Shown in pieces: positions 49,912 through 58,892 of a DNA stretch of 64,000 bases. The position numbers and the translations under genes were made by a program. Each line of letters opens with the position of its first letter. The first letter of the stretch is position 1. Origin of the DNA: Alphaproteobacteria bacterium 65-37 (GTDB taxonomy: Bacteria; Pseudomonadota; Alphaproteobacteria; Reyranellales; Reyranellaceae). Where the stretch lies: contig MKRV01000260.1 in NCBI GenBank assembly GCA_001897995.1, positions 1 to 64,000 of the forward strand, given 5' to 3'. The notes under the pieces were generated by a model. That model saw only the letters and a list, made by a program, of their open reading frames with translations. It did no database searches and was not told the DNA's origin.

Positions 49912-50283
49912 ATGCGGCCATCGGATGTGATCGAGGACGCCGGAAAAAAGATGAAGGCCCTGATGCGCGCCGACTTGAGTGTCGCCCTGAAGGAGCGGCG
50001 CGCCGACGAGGCGAAGGTCGTCCGCACGCTCATTGCGGCCATCGACAATGCCGAAGCACCGCCCCTGCCTGCTGGACACGCGGCGTCGGTCACCCTTCGC
50101 TTCGAAAGCGGCGCGGCCGAAGTCGAGCGGCTGTGCCTCAGCCGTTCCCATCTACGCCGGCTCTTGCGGACGGAAATCGAGGAACGCGAGCAAGCGGCGG
50201 CGGCGTTGGACCACCTGAACAGGGCCGATCGCGCTACAGCCTTGCGGGCCGAGGCCCTTGTGGTGAGGCGCTATCTCGACTGA
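49912..50283 (+). CDS. GatB/YqeY-like domain protein
   Basis: KALMRADLSVALKERRADEAKVVRTLIAAIDNAEA...LRTEIEEREQAAAALDHLNRADRATALRAEALVVRRYL resembles YqeY; SD AGGAG. Confidence 0.65.
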   Translation: MRPSDVIEDAGKKMKALMRADLSVALKERRADEAKVVRTLIAAIDNAEAPPLPAGHAASVTLRFESGAAEVERLCLSRSHLRRLLRTEIEEREQAAAALDHLNRADRATALRAEALVVRRYLD

Positions 50284-50328
50284 CGGCCTTCGCGCTCGTG
50301 CGAAGGCCGACCGCTCAATCGCCGCGCC

Positions 50329-51663
50329 TCAATCGCTGAGGCCGTATTGTCCGCCGACATAGCCGTGGTGATGACCGAAGCGATCGATCATCACCGACGC
50401 AAGGTCCTTGGACCCCTCGGCAACCCAGCCGCCGGAGCGCACCGCGTAGCGGTTGGGAGCCTTCGCCGCCCGCGGCCCCTCGCCTCTGGCCAGGGCGCGG
50501 GCCGCGCCCATGAGAAGCTTGCGGAATTCCACGATCCCGAGATCGGTCGGCCCGAGATGCTCGCGCGTGCGGTCCTGGATCGGCCCCTGGCTATCCTGGA
50601 TGGCGGCATCCTGCTCGCTCACGCCCTCGATGCCGCTGTAGCTATCGTATTTCTGCGCCTTGCGATCGATCAGGTAATCGTTCCTGAGATTGCGCACCGG
50701 CATGTAGTTCTCGTCGACCTCGGCGTGGATGTTGAAGCCGCCGGCGAACTTGGTGCGTTCGGAGTTGGTGAACGGCCGATCCGGCTGCCAGCTGTAGGTG
50801 TAGATCCAGCAGGTCACGTCGTCGACCGGCACCCAGGATTGGCCGTGATAAATCTCGCCGGGAAAGGCGCTGGGCGTGTAGGCATGGTTGGGCATCAGGA
50901 ACTGCGCGATGCGCCAGTAGAGATCGGTGCTGTCGGTCTTGCGTGCGCCGCCGATCGCGAGACCGGCCTCGTGGCCCAGCACCTGGAATTTGGGCCGGGG
51001 ATCGTCCTGCACCCAGCGAATGCGGCTGTCGGGCTTGGACTGGTCGGCGATTGCCGCCTTGGCCATCGCCGACCGCGCCGTCGCCTCGTCGGTGGCCAGC
51101 ACCATATGCAGGAAGGAGAAATGCGACGTATCGATCGCCCCCTCGAGGCTCTGCACCCAGTTGCAGTCCTGCCATTTCTTGGAGACGTACCGGCTGGAAG
51201 CCGGCACCAGCCCCATCTCGATCTGCGGCAGCTCGGGCATGGCCTCCCGCGGGCCCATATAGACCCAGATCATGTCGGCCCATTCGCGGGTCGGATAGGC
51301 CAGGAGCTTGATCGTCTCCTTGTAGGACGACTCCGGCGGCGAGGTCGGCAGGTCGACGCAATTGCCGTCGAGGTCGAACTTCCAGCCGTGGAAGGCGCAG
51401 CGGATGCCGCATCCCTCGTTGCGGCCGAAATAGAGATTGGCGCCGCGGTGCGGACAATGCGGCTCCACGATTCCGACCCGACCGTCGCTGGCACGAAACG
51501 CCAGCAGGTCTTCGCCCATGATCTTGATCTTCTTGGGCGGCCCGTCGCGCTCCGGCAGCTCGGCCGAGAGCAGCGCCGGCATCCAGAAACGGCGCAGCAG
51601 ATCGCCCATCGGCGTGCCCTTGTCGCTGCGGGTCAGCAGTTCGTTGTCTTTCCGGCTCAACAT
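50329..51663 (-). CDS. Aromatic ring-hydroxylating (Rieske) oxygenase alpha subunit, phthalate 4,5-dioxygenase-like
   Basis: EPHCPHRGANLYFGRNEGCGIRCAFHGWKFDLDGNCVD Rieske motif; EGAIDTSHFSFLH mononuclear Fe motif. Confidence 0.93.
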   Translation of the reverse strand: MLSRKDNELLTRSDKGTPMGDLLRRFWMPALLSAELPERDGPPKKIKIMGEDLLAFRASDGRVGIVEPHCPHRGANLYFGRNEGCGIRCAFHGWKFDLDGNCVDLPTSPPESSYKETIKLLAYPTREWADMIWVYMGPREAMPELPQIEMGLVPASSRYVSKKWQDCNWVQSLEGAIDTSHFSFLHMVLATDEATARSAMAKAAIADQSKPDSRIRWVQDDPRPKFQVLGHEAGLAIGGARKTDSTDLYWRIAQFLMPNHAYTPSAFPGEIYHGQSWVPVDDVTCWIYTYSWQPDRPFTNSERTKFAGGFNIHAEVDENYMPVRNLRNDYLIDRKAQKYDSYSGIEGVSEQDAAIQDSQGPIQDRTREHLGPTDLGIVEFRKLLMGAARALARGEGPRAAKAPNRYAVRSGGWVAEGSKDLASVMIDRFGHHHGYVGGQYGLSD

Positions 51664-51719
51664 GCCTCTCTCACCTTGTCGACCTCGAAGGATCTCTTCG
51701 CCGCCAGCCTTGTGGTGGG

Positions 51720-53417
51720 CTACGGCGCCTTGAATGCAGTGTCGCGATTGAGCGCGAGCGCCGGTTGGCTGCGCCGGGACGGCTCGCTTGCGTCCCGCGG
51801 CTCCCAGTCGTTGGCCGGCAGGCGGGGCATGGCATCGGCGCCGGCGATCGACCGGCCGGCGATGTAGCCGAAGGTCAGGCAAGGGCCGATGGTCGTCCCC
51901 GCGCCCACGCCCTTGGTGCCGATCGGATTGGCCATGGCGAGGCCCGCGCAGTAGAGGCCGGCGATCACGCCGCCGTCCGGCCGCAGCACCTGGCAATACC
52001 GATTGGTCCGCGCGCCGCCCTTGGTGCCGACGCTGGCATAGAGGAAGGGCGCCGCAAAGAACGGCGGTTGCGCGACCGGGGCCAGCGCGCGGCCGCCGGA
52101 ATGATGCTTTTCCCAGGCCGTCTCACCACGGTGGAAGTCGAGGTCGACACCCTCCCGCGACCAGCCGTTGAAGCGATCGACGGTTGCACGCAGGACATTG
52201 GGATCGAGCCCGATCTTGACGGCCAGCGCCTCGATCGTGTCGGCGCTGCGCACGAAGCCGGGGTCCTTGGCGGCAAAGGCTTTCGAAAGCCGGTTGCTGT
52301 ACCGGGAGTCGAAGATGCGCCAGGCCGGGGCGTGCCGCAGCTTGCCGTCGGGCAGGCGCTCGTCGAGCGCTACGCCGAGATTGGGGCTTCCCTCGCTCAC
52401 GAAGCGCCAGCCTTCGCGATTCACGAGAATGCAGTGCGGACCGTAGGTCTCCTGCAACGGCAGGGCGTGACGCTCGCCTTCGTAGGTCGTGAAGGTGGCC
52501 GGCGAGATGTTGGCCTGATCCATGCGCGCGAGCTGCGCACCGACCGCCGCCGCCATGCGCTGGCCGTCCCCGGTATTGCTGCGCGGCGCACCGATGATGT
52601 CGATGTCGGGGAAGTGGGCCGCCATGTAGTCAGGCGCCCAGTCGAAGCCGCCCGTCGCCAGCACCACGCCTTGCCGGGCATGAATTCGAACGCTCTCGCC
52701 GCCGATCACCGCCTCGACGCCCATCACCCGGCCGGCTTCCGTCATCAGGCTCTTGGCGTCGGCATCCAGGAAGATCCGGCACCCCTGGTCGAGGCAGCCG
52801 CGGGCGAGGCCGACGATCAGCCCATTGCCCATGCCGACCTGCCCCGTCAGCAGGCGCCACGCGAGCACGGGCAGCAACCGCAGGACGGTGCGCACCGGCT
52901 GCTTGGTGACTGCGCCCATTTCCTTGTAGGAAAAAAACTGCGGCTTCACCGACTTGCGCACGCGATTGCCCAGCAGGCCCAGCCGATAGCGGCTGATCAG
53001 CGAGGGCGACACCATGCGGCCCTTGAGCTTGCCGCCCGGTGCTTCCGCGAAGGGATCGGGACCGTTGACCAGCTCGAAGCGCAGCTTTGTTCTCGCTTCC
53101 AGGAAACGCAACATCGGCGCCGACTGCGTGGCCAGCGCCTGCCAAAGCTCGTCTTCGTCCTCGGCCCAGCCCGGCGGCGCCGTCGCGCGCAGATAGGCGA
53201 GTGCGTCTTCCGGCGAATCGGCAAGACCGCTCGCCAGCATATGGTGATTGGCCGGCACCCAGGTGCCCGCGGCGGACATCGCCGTCGTCCCGCCCAAGAC
53301 GCGTGCCTTTTCCAGTACGATCACGCGCGCGCCGGCGGCGGAGGCGGCGAGCGCGGCAGACAGGCCGGACGCTCCCGATCCTACGATGACGACGTCGCAG
53401 TCGCGCTCCTCAACCAA
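51720..53417 (-). CDS. FAD-dependent oxidoreductase (fumarate reductase / 3-ketosteroid dehydrogenase-like)
   Basis: CDVVIVGSGASGLSAALAASAAGARVIVLEKARVLGGTTAMSAAGTWVPANH; GVVLATGGFDW; GLYCAGLAMANPIGTKGVGAGTTIGPCLTFGYIAGRS. Confidence 0.92.
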   Translation of the reverse strand: MVEERDCDVVIVGSGASGLSAALAASAAGARVIVLEKARVLGGTTAMSAAGTWVPANHHMLASGLADSPEDALAYLRATAPPGWAEDEDELWQALATQSAPMLRFLEARTKLRFELVNGPDPFAEAPGGKLKGRMVSPSLISRYRLGLLGNRVRKSVKPQFFSYKEMGAVTKQPVRTVLRLLPVLAWRLLTGQVGMGNGLIVGLARGCLDQGCRIFLDADAKSLMTEAGRVMGVEAVIGGESVRIHARQGVVLATGGFDWAPDYMAAHFPDIDIIGAPRSNTGDGQRMAAAVGAQLARMDQANISPATFTTYEGERHALPLQETYGPHCILVNREGWRFVSEGSPNLGVALDERLPDGKLRHAPAWRIFDSRYSNRLSKAFAAKDPGFVRSADTIEALAVKIGLDPNVLRATVDRFNGWSREGVDLDFHRGETAWEKHHSGGRALAPVAQPPFFAAPFLYASVGTKGGARTNRYCQVLRPDGGVIAGLYCAGLAMANPIGTKGVGAGTTIGPCLTFGYIAGRSIAGADAMPRLPANDWEPRDASEPSRRSQPALALNRDTAFKAP

Positions 53418-53520
53418 GACCCCTCCATCGCACCGGAACAGCTCACACTACGCAACGGCGTCTTCGAGCGGCAAATGTTCAAAGTGTGACCTGAAGTGAC
53501 GACGCAATCTTAGCGACAGA

Positions 53521-56175
53521 CTACTTCGCGAATACAACCTGCTTGGTCGACTTCAGATCGAACTCCTGGTTCAAGCGCTCGGCAAGAACGTCGAGATGCG
53601 TGCTGACACAGGTATTGTGCTCGCCGGGCAAGTGGCCGCGCTGGACATTCGACGCCAGATGCTTCCAGGCGGCGGGATCGTATTCCTTGCCCTGGGAATA
53701 TTCCTCGCATAGCAGGCATGTGATCTCCGCGCGCAGCTTCGGCGGCAGATAGTTCGACATCGCACGGTAGTAGGTCGTCCGTTGCGAGGAGTCCCACGCG
53801 CGCATCGATCCGCTGCGCGCCGTTTTCGCGACGCGTCGGAAGATCGCGGGATCGCGCTTCAGGATGTGGCGGGCGAGAACCCACACCGACGGCATGCCGC
53901 TGCGCCGGACCTTGCGCCCCCATTCCCCCGGCATCAGCTGGCCGAGGCTTGAGATGGCGCGCACGACAGGCCGCATCAGGCGCCGGGCATTGAGCGAGAA
54001 CGTGTCGATCAGGACGACCTTCTCGACCTCGCGGCCGGCCCGCTCGAGAAGATGGGCAAGCTCCAGGGCGGCAAGACCGCCGTGGCAGTAGCCGCCCACG
54101 CGGATCGGGCCGCTGGGTGCCACGGCCTGCACTTCCGCCAGGTAGCGGGCGGCCATCTGCTCGATGGTCGTGATCCCCTTGCTGTCGTCGAGCAGCGAAT
54201 GAAGGAGATACATCGGCCCGTCGGCCTTCAGCTTCTCGCTGAGGCGAAAGGCATAGAATCCCCAGCCGCAGAAATCGCCGTGACACCAGAACATCGGTGT
54301 GCCCGTGCCGGAGGCCGCCTTGGTGATCACTTCCCTTTTTGCCGCCGTCGCTGCGGCCAGCTTCTCGCTGAGCAGGCGGATGGTCAGCTGGGCGCGAATG
54401 TCCGACGGCTTGATGTGATGGCGCATCGCCTTCTCGACGGCGAGCAGCATCTCGGTGGCTTGCAGTGAATCGCCGCCGATCTCGAAAAAGTCGTCGTCCA
54501 TACCGATTTCTGGGCCAATTTCGGGGCCGATCTCCGAGCCCGTATCGGCGCGCCTCAACACCTGCTTCCAGATTTCGGCGATCAGGATTTCCAGCGGTGC
54601 CGCCGGCGGAATGGCGGTCTCTTTCTTCTGGCTGAAGGCGGCCGACAGCTGCGGCCGCGACGTCTTGCCGGTGGCGCCGACCGGAAAGCGATCGACGACA
54701 TGGACGTGGCGCGGCCGCTGGAACGGCGCCAGCCGCTCGTAGACGAAATCCACCAGCTCGCTGGATGTCGCCAGGGCGCCGGCCTGCAGCACGACCGCCG
54801 CCCCGACATTCTCGCCCAGCCGCGGATGCGGCACGGCGAACGCCGCCGCCTCGCGCACCGCCGGATGGCCGAGCAGCGCCTTCTCGACATCGTAGGGGGC
54901 GACCTTCTCGCCGCCACGATTGATGATCTCCTTGGTTCGGCCCGCAACGGTGAGATGGCCGTCCGCGTCGACGCTGCCGATATCGCCGGTTGCCAGCCAG
55001 CCATCGACCAGCCCGCTCGGCACCCCATCGATGTCGTCGAACAGATAGCCCGGCATGACGCTGGGCCCACTCAGCATGACATGGCCGGCCTGACCGGGCG
55101 GCACGGCCTGGCCCGCGTCATCGCGGATGACGAGTTCGCCGACGGGAATGCGGCCCACCGAACCGGCCTTCGCGGCGTGCGGCGGCAGAAGCGGACCGGT
55201 CATCATGCCGGCCTCGCAGAGGCCGTAGAATTCCACGACCGGCCTGGCCAGCAGGCGCTGCAGTTCGACGCGCAGAGGATCGGGCAGATAGGACGCCGTC
55301 GACAGCACGAACCTCAGCGAGTCGAGGAATTCGCGGTCGGGCAAGGCCTGCAGCTTTTCCGCGACAGCTTGCAGGAAGGCAGGCGACGCCGTCAGCCATG
55401 TCGGCCGCAACTCGGCCAGCCAGCGGTCGATGTCGTTGGCGCCGCCCGAGGCCGGCAGGGCCACGCTGCAGCCGATCAGCAGCGGCACGACCAGTGTCGC
55501 CTTGAAGCCGGCGTTGTAATAGATCGGCATGATGCAAGCCGAGCGGTCGGCAGGCGTCAGCGCCAGCCACCGTTCCATCTTGCGCGCCATTTCGATCAGG
55601 TTCTGGTGCGTGACCGGCACGCGCTTGGACGGGCCGGTCGTGCCCGATGTCTTGAAGATCGCCGTCCAGGATTGGGCCGTCACCTGGCCCGCCATTGCCT
55701 GCCCCACCATCACCTGGCCGGCGGGGCGTGGCGACGCGAGAGGCCGGACCAGGTCGAGCGCGATCTCGTCGAACGAGGCCACCGCTTTGGTGGCCCGGAA
55801 CAGGGCGAAGTCACCCTCCTGAGCGTCGACCCATTCCGGCAAGGACGCGTCGCCCGGAACGATCAGGGCATCGGGACGGACGCGCTTCAGCTCGGCCCGC
55901 AGCTCGGCCGCGGGCAGGGTGGGATTGAAGGGCACCACGGTCGCGTTGGCGCAGATCGCGACATTCAACAGGGCCGCTTCCGGACCGCGCGGCAGGGCGA
56001 TGCCGACTCGCGAGGCCGCCCCTATGCCGGCGTCGCGCAACTGCCTGCCGACATGCCGGACCTGACGATCGAGATCGCCGAAGGAAAGGACCTCCAGTCC
56101 GGTGCTAACGATGGCCGGCGCCGCGGGATCGCGCGCCGCATGGCCCGACAACACATCGGCTATCGTAGACGTCAT
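53521..56175 (-). CDS. NRPS-like protein: adenylation/AMP-binding - carrier (T) - thioesterase
   Basis: FKTSGTTGPSKRVPVTHQN, EFYGLCEAGMMTGPLLP, LATGDIGSVDADGHLTVAGRTKEIINRGGEKVAPYDVE; FFEIGGDSLQATEML carrier; VGGYCHGGLAALELAH thioesterase elbow. Confidence 0.92.
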   Translation of the reverse strand: MTSTIADVLSGHAARDPAAPAIVSTGLEVLSFGDLDRQVRHVGRQLRDAGIGAASRVGIALPRGPEAALLNVAICANATVVPFNPTLPAAELRAELKRVRPDALIVPGDASLPEWVDAQEGDFALFRATKAVASFDEIALDLVRPLASPRPAGQVMVGQAMAGQVTAQSWTAIFKTSGTTGPSKRVPVTHQNLIEMARKMERWLALTPADRSACIMPIYYNAGFKATLVVPLLIGCSVALPASGGANDIDRWLAELRPTWLTASPAFLQAVAEKLQALPDREFLDSLRFVLSTASYLPDPLRVELQRLLARPVVEFYGLCEAGMMTGPLLPPHAAKAGSVGRIPVGELVIRDDAGQAVPPGQAGHVMLSGPSVMPGYLFDDIDGVPSGLVDGWLATGDIGSVDADGHLTVAGRTKEIINRGGEKVAPYDVEKALLGHPAVREAAAFAVPHPRLGENVGAAVVLQAGALATSSELVDFVYERLAPFQRPRHVHVVDRFPVGATGKTSRPQLSAAFSQKKETAIPPAAPLEILIAEIWKQVLRRADTGSEIGPEIGPEIGMDDDFFEIGGDSLQATEMLLAVEKAMRHHIKPSDIRAQLTIRLLSEKLAAATAAKREVITKAASGTGTPMFWCHGDFCGWGFYAFRLSEKLKADGPMYLLHSLLDDSKGITTIEQMAARYLAEVQAVAPSGPIRVGGYCHGGLAALELAHLLERAGREVEKVVLIDTFSLNARRLMRPVVRAISSLGQLMPGEWGRKVRRSGMPSVWVLARHILKRDPAIFRRVAKTARSGSMRAWDSSQRTTYYRAMSNYLPPKLRAEITCLLCEEYSQGKEYDPAAWKHLASNVQRGHLPGEHNTCVSTHLDVLAERLNQEFDLKSTKQVVFAK
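54504..54539 (-). repeat. Degenerate 3 x 12-bp tandem repeat encoding GPEI linker before the carrier domain
   Basis: cgatttctgggc / caatttcggggc / cgatctccgagc; protein SEIGPEIGPEIGMDDD. Confidence 0.7.
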
Positions 56176-56463
56176 CGCCTCCTACCCCACAAACCGACAC
56201 CGGCTCACACCGACTTTGTCTGCGGCAGACACAGCAATCGCACGATAGCGCGCGGGTAGTTACTCAACTTGGGACAAAGCCGTGACCGCATCACGTGCAT
56301 CTGCACAGTATGGTGGCAGCTGTGATCAATCGGGGGCGGCGTCGATTTCTCTTGAGGGCGCGCGCCGACTTCGTTCGGGCGCTGCGGCGCCCGACGAGCC
56401 CACCGCAAGGTCACCATTGTTGCGGTTCGATGACCGTATAGTTCAACAGCGGAGGTGCCGCCC

Positions 56464-57180
56464 GTGACCGCGATCAATCGATGGGACGAGTGGCTGATAT
56501 TGCAGATCAATCGGCCCGCCGGTCATAGCGAGCTGCTGGATCAGTTCGCCCTCGACGTCGCGGAATCGGCGTTCCTCAAGGGCGGCGTTTTCCTCGCAGC
56601 CTACTGCTGGATCTGGTTCGACAAAGGCCCTCGCCGCGAGGAACTGCGGCGGATGATCGTGGCCTCGATGGTGGCCGCGCTGTTTGTCGCCTTGGCCGCG
56701 AGGCTGATGCAGATGGGCTTGCCTTTCCATTTCCGGCCACTGCATGCCCCTCCTTTCGGCTTCAACACACCGCACGGCGTTCACTCCGAGACCCTGAATG
56801 CGTGGAGCTCGTTCCCCAGCGATCACGCGGCGTTCTTCTTCGCGCTCTCGGTGCCGATCTGGACGTGGTCACGCCCGCTCGGAGTCGTGGCCTTCTGCTG
56901 GGTGCTTGTCGTGATCTGCCTGCCGCGCGCCTACCTTGGCTTCCACTACCCGAGCGACGTGCTGGGAGGCGCTGTCCTTGGCATCGTCTTGATGGTCGCA
57001 GTGCGGGGTGCGCTGCTCCGGACGTCCCTACCGGGCTGGATCGTAAGATGGAGCAGCTTGCATCCCGGGCTCTTCAGCACTGTCGCGATCCTCTATGCGC
57101 TGGAACTCGCCACCTTGTTCGAGGATGCTCGACATATCGCGCTCGACGCCCTGAGGTTTGCCAGCAAGCTCGTCGCCTAG
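56464..57180 (+). CDS. PAP2-family phosphatase (undecaprenyl-diphosphatase BcrC-like)
   Basis: NAWSSFPSDHAAFFFALSVPIW...LPRAYLGFHYPSDVLGGAVLG PAP2 signature; SD GGAGG 8 nt before GTG. Confidence 0.88.
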   Translation: MTAINRWDEWLILQINRPAGHSELLDQFALDVAESAFLKGGVFLAAYCWIWFDKGPRREELRRMIVASMVAALFVALAARLMQMGLPFHFRPLHAPPFGFNTPHGVHSETLNAWSSFPSDHAAFFFALSVPIWTWSRPLGVVAFCWVLVVICLPRAYLGFHYPSDVLGGAVLGIVLMVAVRGALLRTSLPGWIVRWSSLHPGLFSTVAILYALELATLFEDARHIALDALRFASKLVA

Positions 57181-57246
57181 AAGGTCGTGCCTTCGACTGG
57201 ACTCGGCCGAAGGCACTCAATCGGATGGCAGCGGGCAGCGACGCGA

Positions 57247-57591
57247 TCAGCACCGCGCGGTGCGGGTACGATAGCCGTCGTAGTACTGGCTGCCGCAAAC
57301 GACCTGCTGCTGGACGACGTCGTCCCGGTACCCGTTCTGGCCGCGGTTGGTCACGGTCACCGTGGTATAGCGACGGCCGTCGCCCTGGTTGTACCAGCCG
57401 CGATTGCCCTGCTGATTGTAGTAACCGTTGTTGTAGTAGGCGTTGTTGTAGCCCGTCGGTGTCGGCTGATAGTAGCCCGTCGGCGCCGGCTGATAGTAGC
57501 CGCGCGGCTGGCCATAGCCGTCGCCTTGGCACGCCGCAGCGGTCATGCCTATGCCCGCAACCAGCATCAGTCTGGGAAAGAGCCTCAACAT
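57247..57591 (-). CDS. Tyr/Gly/Asn-rich predicted lipoprotein
   Basis: MLRLFPRLMLVAGIGMTAAAC lipobox; GYYQPAPTGYYQPTPTGYNNAYYNNGYYNQQG. Confidence 0.65.
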   Translation of the reverse strand: MLRLFPRLMLVAGIGMTAAACQGDGYGQPRGYYQPAPTGYYQPTPTGYNNAYYNNGYYNQQGNRGWYNQGDGRRYTTVTVTNRGQNGYRDDVVQQQVVCGSQYYDGYRTRTARC

Positions 57592-57756
57592 CTATTCCTC
57601 CAAGCCAAGATGGCTGAACGCCCCACTACTCGGTCATTCTGTCTTCTTGAAGACGATAACGGTCTGGGGATCGAACAGGTTCCTGTCCACTGCTTTGGCG
57701 CAGCCGGACTTGGAAACCCTGTTAGCGGCATCTCAGCGGATGCGGACTTGATCGAA

Positions 57757-57824
57757 CATCCTGCTTCGCGCTGAGGCCTCGGCAGGATCGCGTCCTGCGA
57801 AGCGCCTGAGCGCGAAGCAGGATG
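57757..57824. repeat. Nested inverted repeat (19-bp outer arms, one mismatch; 6-bp inner arms)
   Basis: CATCCTGCTTCGCGCTGAG ... CTGAGCGCGAAGCAGGATG enclosing GCAGGA-tcgcg-TCCTGC. Confidence 0.8.
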
Positions 57825-57838
57825 GCGGGCCGTGACTG

Positions 57839-57855
57839 ATAGTGATGATCACTAT
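57839..57855. promoter_or_regulatory. 17-bp palindrome ATAGTGAT-g-ATCACTAT
   Basis: Read directly; 8-bp perfect arms. Confidence 0.5.
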
Positions 57856-57870
57856 GTTTACGCCATAGCG

Positions 57871-58035
57871 CTATGAGGGCACAATATCACATCGAAAACC
57901 TAATGCGCCCAAGCCGTCTGTGTGCTCCCTTACCCACTCGTCGATCGGGCGATAACCAGCCGACATCCCATGGATCCGGGACGGCGCGATCGCCCGCAGG
58001 CGTTCGAGAAACTTCTTGTCGCGCGCGATGGTGAC
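57871..58035 (-). pseudogene. Orphan ORF fragment downstream of the MhpD-like gene, no family recognised
   Basis: Open frame ...MGVTIARDKKFLERLRAIAPSRIHGMSAGYRPIDEWVREHTDGLGALGFRCDIVPS*; could be a gene remnant or a real small gene. Confidence 0.3.
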
Positions 58036-58099
58036 GCCCATGTAGAGCGCTAGGATCACCGCCTCTAAGACCGGCTCGACGTCGTCGGTGACGTTCTCG

Positions 58100-58882
58100 C
58101 TACGCGAACCGGGCGGACACCGTCCCCAGACCCGCGATGTTCGCTTCGAACGCGTCCCCCGAATTGACCGGCACCATGGGGCCGAGCGCTCCGGAGAGCA
58201 CGACGTCGCCGGCGCGCAGTGGGCGTTTACGGCTGGCCAGTTCGCTGGCCAGCCAGGCCATCGCATTGAGGGGATTACCGAGGCACGCAGCGCCCGTACC
58301 CTTCGAAACGACCTCTTCCCGCCTCGTCATCTGCATCCGCAGAGCGCGGAGATCTAAGCCGTCAAGGCGACGGATGGGACCGCCCAGAACGAAGAGTCCC
58401 GAGGAGGCGTTGTCGGCGACGGTGTCGACGATGCCGATATCCCAATTGGTGATCCGGCTGCCGACGATCTCGAGCGCGGGCATCGCATACGCGACGGCGC
58501 GCAGCACGTCGATGACGGTTGGAGCTTCGACGTCGACGTCGCGGTCGAGCAGGAATGCCACTTCCGCCTCGATCTTCGGCTGCAGCACACGACCGGCGGC
58601 GACGGGCTCGTCCTCGGCGACCATCATGTCGGCGAACAGGACGCCGAAGTCGGGCCGATCGACGCCGAGCTGCTTCTGCACGGCGCGGGACGTCAGCCCG
58701 ATCTTGCTTCCGACCAGGCGACGTCCCTCGGCCTGCCAGTGCGCCGTATTCTCATGCTGTATGGCGTAGGCGGCATCGACGTCGAGCTCGGCCAACTGCG
58801 GTCGGATGGGGGCGATCGGCGTGCCGGCGTAGGCCGCACGGATCCGGGCGGCGAGTTCGCCGTGTTGGATCTGCTGGTTCAT
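58100..58882 (-). CDS. 2-keto-4-pentenoate hydratase (MhpD-like)
   Basis: SKIGLTSRAVQKQLGVDRPDFGVLFADMM...QPKIEAEVAFLLDRDVD...GNPLNAMAWLASELASRKRPLRAGDVVLSGALGPMVPVNSGDAFEANIAGLG. Confidence 0.93.
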   Translation of the reverse strand: MNQQIQHGELAARIRAAYAGTPIAPIRPQLAELDVDAAYAIQHENTAHWQAEGRRLVGSKIGLTSRAVQKQLGVDRPDFGVLFADMMVAEDEPVAAGRVLQPKIEAEVAFLLDRDVDVEAPTVIDVLRAVAYAMPALEIVGSRITNWDIGIVDTVADNASSGLFVLGGPIRRLDGLDLRALRMQMTRREEVVSKGTGAACLGNPLNAMAWLASELASRKRPLRAGDVVLSGALGPMVPVNSGDAFEANIAGLGTVSARFA

Positions 58883-58892
58883 CTGAAGAATC

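Noticed and set aside
54700-56259. 519-aa + strand ORF
   Set aside because: Antisense to the A domain of the NRPS-like gene
57545-57774. + strand ORFs ending near 57751/57774 downstream of the Tyr-rich lipoprotein gene
   Set aside because: No motif or credible start; overlaps the palindrome region
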